From: Myxococcales bacterium
Lineage (GTDB): Bacteria; Myxococcota; Polyangia; Polyangiales; Polyangiaceae
NCBI GenBank assembly: GCA_020430865.1
Contig: JAGQIY010000475.1
Location: forward strand, 1 to 8,133
DNA: 8,133 nt
Direction of reading: 5' to 3'
In this document: piece after piece, positions 5,802 to 8,133 of the stretch
Layout: each line of letters opens with the position of its first letter
Numbering within the stretch: the stretch's first letter is position 1
Made by a program: the position numbers and the translations under genes
Notes under the pieces: model-generated
Database searches by the model: none
What the model was told of the DNA's origin: nothing
Seen by the model: only the letters and a program-made list of their open reading frames with translations

Positions 5802-5851
5802 TGGCTCCTGGCAAGCGTCCTTCTCCCCTCTCGAGGGTCACGCAGGGCGAT

Positions 5852-5867
5852 GCGAGGGGCACCTCGC
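5852..5867. repeat. Short hairpin GCGAGG / CCTCGC
   Basis: GCGAGG (5852-5857), loop GGCA, CCTCGC (5862-5867) form a perfect 6-bp stem. It belongs to the run of hairpins downstream of ftsY and is followed by the palindrome GCGATCGC at 5871-5878. Function unknown. Confidence 0.4.
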
Positions 5868-5907
5868 GAAGCGATCGCAGGACTCGCTCTCACGAGGCGC
5901 TAGCTTC

Positions 5908-5935
5908 GAGATCCAGCACGGCTCGCTGGGATCTC
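5908..5935. repeat. 10-bp hairpin with one bulge in the ftsY-barrel intergenic region
   Basis: GAGATCCAGC (5908-5917) pairs with GCTGGGATCTC (5925-5935) over a 7-base loop, leaving a single bulged G. It is the longest stem in this intergenic region. No T-run follows on either strand, so a terminator role is not supported by sequence alone. Confidence 0.45.
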
Positions 5936-5973
5936 CACGGAAATGAAACCCAGCGTCACGATTCGACGCGGAA

Positions 5974-6069
5974 ACCAACACAGCTTGGGTCAACTCGGAC
6001 GACCATCAACACAGCGCAGGTCTCGTGGGTGCACCGCGGAAGCGATCCACCAACACTGTCAACCAACAC
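5974..6069 (+). repeat. Cluster of four A[C/T]CAACAC octamers upstream of the barrel operon
   Basis: ACCAACAC occurs exactly at 5974-5981, 6049-6056 and 6062-6069, and ATCAACAC at 6005-6012. The first two copies also share a following AGC. Offsets between copies are 31, 44 and 13 bases. The cluster ends 36 bases before the -35 box of the barrel operon, which suits a regulator-binding array. No regulator can be named. Confidence 0.5.
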
Positions 6070-6105
6070 CCTGGGCTGAGTTTTAGTGTGGATTCAACTT
6101 GGATA

Positions 6106-6135
6106 TTGATCGCGCGAAATCCTGCGTGATATAGT
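6106..6135 (+). promoter_or_regulatory. Sigma70-type promoter of the barrel operon
   Basis: TTGATC (6106-6111) and TATAGT (6130-6135) are 18 bases apart. The -10 is preceded by TGA, giving an extended -10 form (TGnTATAGT). RNA would start near 6142, leaving a leader of about 90 bases. Spacing and -10 hexamer are the same as in the ftsY promoter. Confidence 0.6.
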
Positions 6136-6153
6136 CGCCCGGCACTTGCGACT
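6133..6153. promoter_or_regulatory. Dyad overlapping the -10 box and RNA start of the barrel operon
   Basis: AGTCGC (6133-6138) and GCGACT (6148-6153) are perfect complements around 9 bases. The left arm shares three bases with the -10 hexamer, and the centre covers the predicted RNA start. A repressor here would block polymerase. A chance repeat is also possible, since the arms are only 6 bp. Confidence 0.35.
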
Positions 6154-6220
6154 GGCGGATTTCGTCAATCTTTTCACGCAGTTGCGCGACTTCAGTAGCG
6201 ATGGTCCCTGAGGAGAGCGG

Positions 6221-6226
6221 AAGAGG
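6221..6226 (+). promoter_or_regulatory. Ribosome-binding site of the first barrel gene
   Basis: AAGAGG lies 6 bases before the ATG at 6233; a second AGGAG at 6211-6215 is too far upstream to serve this start well. It supports 6233 as the start. Confidence 0.65.
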
Positions 6227-6232
6227 CATCGG

Positions 6233-7216
6233 ATGAAAAAACGTCCCATCGGGCTCCTCGTAGCAGCGGCGCTCTGCATGTGTCCGGCCGGCGCATTCGC
6301 CCAGAAGAAGGGTGATGCGGAGGCTGCGGCACCCGCAGACGGGGAGGAAGCACCCGCTGACGAAGGAGAAGGCGGCGAAGGAGCTGAGGGCGAGGGAGGT
6401 GAACTCCCCGAGGGCGAGATCCCTGAAGGCGAGGTTCCTGGCGGCGACATTGGCGGCGAGGGGCTCGGAGACATCTGCGAGATCGATCCCGCCGCCTGCC
6501 CCAAGCTAGACTTCGACAAGGAAGCCGCGAAGGATCTGAACGAACAGATCTACGCCGTGCAGCAGCTGTACGCGCTGCGCGTGCGTCGCGTCGAGCTACA
6601 GCCTTACTGGGCGACGAGCTTGAACGACCAGTTCGTGAACCACCCTGGTCCGGGCTTGGCGCTCAACTACTACATCACGAACGTCCTCGCGGTTGGAGCC
6701 AACTTCAACTACTACCGGCCGTTCAACGCGGACAGCTCGTTCAACGCACAGGTGCGTCGCGCTGCTCGCGTCGGTGTGCCCCTGACGGAGTACGACTGGG
6801 GTGCGGCGCTGAACTTCACCTACGTGCCTGCCTACGGCAAGTTCGCTGGCTTCGGTGACTTCATCTTCCACTACGACGCCTATGTCGTCGGTGGTGTGGG
6901 CGCCATCAGCACGCGGCCCATTCCGGTCATCGACCCGGACAACCGAACCTTCGATTTCGAGCCGAAGCTGGCATTCAACGCGGGAATCGGCTTCCGCGTG
7001 TTCTTCACTCGTTGGTTCGCCGCCATCCTCGAGGTGCGCGACTACATCTTCAGCGATCGCTTGGAGAACGACGACACGAGCGTGTTGGAGGCTCCGAACG
7101 ACCCGCTTAACAAGGACAACTGGTACGGCGACAACTCGCTGACCAACGCAGTCCAGGCCCAGCTAGGGGTTGCCATTTTCTTGCCGTTCTCCTTCGAGTA
7201 CCGGCTGCCGAAGTAG
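6233..7216 (+). CDS. Outer-membrane beta-barrel protein with acidic Gly/Glu-rich N-terminal arm
   Basis: The product has 327 residues. Residues 1-23 are a signal peptide with cleavage expected after AFA, so it is exported. Residues 25-80 form an acidic low-complexity arm rich in Glu, Gly, Ala and Pro, including PEGEIPEGEVP. A Cys pair (82, 89) follows, then a helical linker (93-114). The barrel starts about residue 117 with RRVELQPYWATSLNDQF. Alternating aromatic strands such as GLALNYYITNVLAVGANFNYY and GIGFRVFFTRWFAAILEVRDY continue to the C-terminus, which ends in a strand with FLPFSFEY. This resembles the outer-membrane beta-barrel domain family common in myxobacteria (TIGR04565-like, from memory). 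Substrate and role are unknown. The next gene, 15 bp downstream, is a clear paralog, so the two are probably co-transcribed and may act together. The arm could sit in the periplasm and touch peptidoglycan or a partner; that is inference. Confidence 0.88.
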   Translation: MKKRPIGLLVAAALCMCPAGAFAQKKGDAEAAAPADGEEAPADEGEGGEGAEGEGGELPEGEIPEGEVPGGDIGGEGLGDICEIDPAACPKLDFDKEAAKDLNEQIYAVQQLYALRVRRVELQPYWATSLNDQFVNHPGPGLALNYYITNVLAVGANFNYYRPFNADSSFNAQVRRAARVGVPLTEYDWGAALNFTYVPAYGKFAGFGDFIFHYDAYVVGGVGAISTRPIPVIDPDNRTFDFEPKLAFNAGIGFRVFFTRWFAAILEVRDYIFSDRLENDDTSVLEAPNDPLNKDNWYGDNSLTNAVQAQLGVAIFLPFSFEYRLPK

Positions 7217-7231
7217 TCGAGGTCTGCACCC

Positions 7232-8133
7232 ATGCGAAAGACGACGAAGAAAACGATGCGCCGGCTACTCGTAGGTCTGACTGCCGGCCTCGCCCTCGCG
7301 GCGGTAGGCGAGCAGACTGCAAGCGCGCAGGAGATCCTGTTGACCGGTCCCCTCGCCGGCGCCCCTGCCGTGCGGAAATTGCGCTTGTACCGGGAGGGAC
7401 GTATCGAGGTGGCCCCGGCCATCTCCTTCACGCTCCTCGACGAGTACCAACGCACGATGCTGTTTGGTGCACGGATCAACTACAACTTCACCGACTGGCT
7501 TGCGCTTGGCGTGTGGGGTGGATTCGGTGGGCTCAAGCTCAACACCGGGTTGACCGATCGCGTCCAGGAGGTGAACCAGAGCCGTCGCGACATCGAGGCT
7601 CAGCGCCCTGCGGGCTCGGGACCCTCGGTGAGCCGACGACTGACGGCGACCAACATGGGTCCCAAGTTCGAGGAGCAGATCGGCACAATCGACTGGATCG
7701 CCGCGCCGCAGATCACCGCGGTCCCCTTCCGTGGAAAGCTCGCGCTGTTCCAGAACATCTACCTCGACACCGATCTGTACTTCTTCGCCGGCCCCGCCTT
7801 CATCGGCGTGAGCGAGCGCAAGGAGTGCGATCCCGACGCTGGCAAGCCCTGTCAGTCGGACGATCAAGCGGCGTATGCGCGCGAGGGTCGGGTAGCCATC
7901 GCGCCCACCTTCGGCCTGGGCTTCACGTTCTACGTCAACAAGTGGAACGCGATCGGCTTCGAGTGGCGCGGCGTGCCCTTCGCGCGGAACACCGGTGGCT
8001 TCGACAACCACGGTGGCGGCCCGGACTCGAAGTTCCCCGATCAGAAGGTCAACGCCGACGATCGCGACTTCAAGTTCAACCAGATGCTGACCCTCAGCTA
8101 CAACTTCTACTTCCCGCAGCAGTACCGCGTCAG
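7232..8133 (+). CDS. Outer-membrane beta-barrel protein, paralog of the preceding gene (3' end cut by window)
   Basis: The frame is open from ATG 7232 to the window edge (300 codons plus 2 bases). GAGGT lies 8 bases before the ATG; an in-frame ATG at 7256 would shorten the basic n-region. Residues 1-32 are a signal peptide ending in ASA. The mature protein opens with QEILLTGPLAGAP, then the barrel begins with GRIEVAPAISFTLLDEYQ, which aligns with RRVELQPYWATSLNDQF of the previous gene. Later strands also align (GLGFTFYVNKWNAIGFEWRG with GIGFRVFFTRWFAAILEVRD). The closing stretch FKFNQMLTLSYNFYFP corresponds to the last strand of the paralog, so only a few residues are probably missing. It lacks the acidic arm but has a charged insert at about 104-148 and a Cys pair (199, 207) in a likely loop. 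Its substrate is unknown. The 15-bp gap implies one operon. Confidence 0.87.
   Translation, partial: MRKTTKKTMRRLLVGLTAGLALAAVGEQTASAQEILLTGPLAGAPAVRKLRLYREGRIEVAPAISFTLLDEYQRTMLFGARINYNFTDWLALGVWGGFGGLKLNTGLTDRVQEVNQSRRDIEAQRPAGSGPSVSRRLTATNMGPKFEEQIGTIDWIAAPQITAVPFRGKLALFQNIYLDTDLYFFAGPAFIGVSERKECDPDAGKPCQSDDQAAYAREGRVAIAPTFGLGFTFYVNKWNAIGFEWRGVPFARNTGGFDNHGGGPDSKFPDQKVNADDRDFKFNQMLTLSYNFYFPQQYRV

Larger units (their letters stand above)
5705..6232. other. 528-bp non-coding region between ftsY and the barrel operon
   Basis: I find no credible gene in this stretch. It has two halves. The first (5705-5935) holds five inverted repeats in a row: 5705-5721, 5722-5750, 5776-5801, 5852-5867 and 5908-5935. 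The second, less GC-rich half holds four A[C/T]CAACAC octamers (5974-6069), a sigma70-type promoter (6106-6135), a dyad over the predicted RNA start (6133-6153), and a leader of about 90 bases ending in the ribosome-binding site of the first barrel gene. Confidence 0.7.

Noticed and set aside
5760..5804. GTGTCCCC repeats with nearby inverted repeat, considered as insertion-sequence ends
   Set aside because: There is no transposase frame, no target-site duplication and no paired terminal repeats at a suitable distance.
5871..5878. GCGATCGC palindrome, identical to the HIP1 word of cyanobacteria
   Set aside because: It is a single copy in this window and the genes do not suggest a cyanobacterium; a lone 8-mer is uninformative.
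5682..5903. + strand 73-codon frame after ftsY
   Set aside because: It starts inside ftsY, has no ribosome-binding site and runs through the hairpin cluster; composition resembles chance translation.
7265..8011. Minus-strand frame of 248 codons opposite the second barrel gene
   Set aside because: The + strand has a signal peptide, a ribosome-binding site and alignment to its paralog over the same bases.

Overview
The window looks like chromosomal DNA from a high-GC deltaproteobacterium, most likely a myxobacterium. The evidence is GC-rich codon third positions, an FtsY with an N-terminal membrane anchor and a long Pro/Glu-rich linker, and two adjacent outer-membrane beta-barrel proteins of the kind abundant in myxobacteria. 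I cannot fix genus or species from sequence alone. I see no rRNA or tRNA gene, CRISPR array, insertion sequence or phage gene.

Layout. Positions 1-281 hold the 3' end of a YraN/UPF0102-family gene on the + strand. It converges on a minus-strand pair. The first of that pair (333-1094) is a two-pass membrane protein with a HAMP domain and no recognisable output domain. The second (1346-2176) is a secreted HEAT-repeat protein with a lysine-rich middle and an unknown C-terminal domain. A 332-bp divergent region (2177-2508) follows, holding two inverted repeats and a doubtful small ORF. Next on the + strand is a 596-residue single-pass envelope protein with a carboxypeptidase-regulatory-like domain on its predicted cytoplasmic side (2509-4299). 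Then comes ftsY (4451-5704), the signal recognition particle receptor, behind a good sigma70-type promoter. A 528-bp non-coding region (5705-6232) carries a run of hairpins, a cluster of four A[C/T]CAACAC octamers, a sigma70-type promoter and a dyad over the start-site region. It leads into two closely spaced, visibly paralogous outer-membrane beta-barrel genes (6233-7216 and 7232 to the window edge).

How the genes fit together. Apart from the YraN fragment, every product is tied to the cell envelope: FtsY targets membrane proteins, two proteins are predicted inner-membrane, one is secreted to the periplasm, and two are outer-membrane barrels. The two barrel genes almost certainly form one transcription unit. 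The other genes look like separate units, judged by gaps and orientation. I found no clear defence, mobile or biosynthetic system. The most original features are the paired paralogous barrels, of which only the first carries an acidic Gly/Glu-rich arm, and the repeat-rich regulatory region in front of them.
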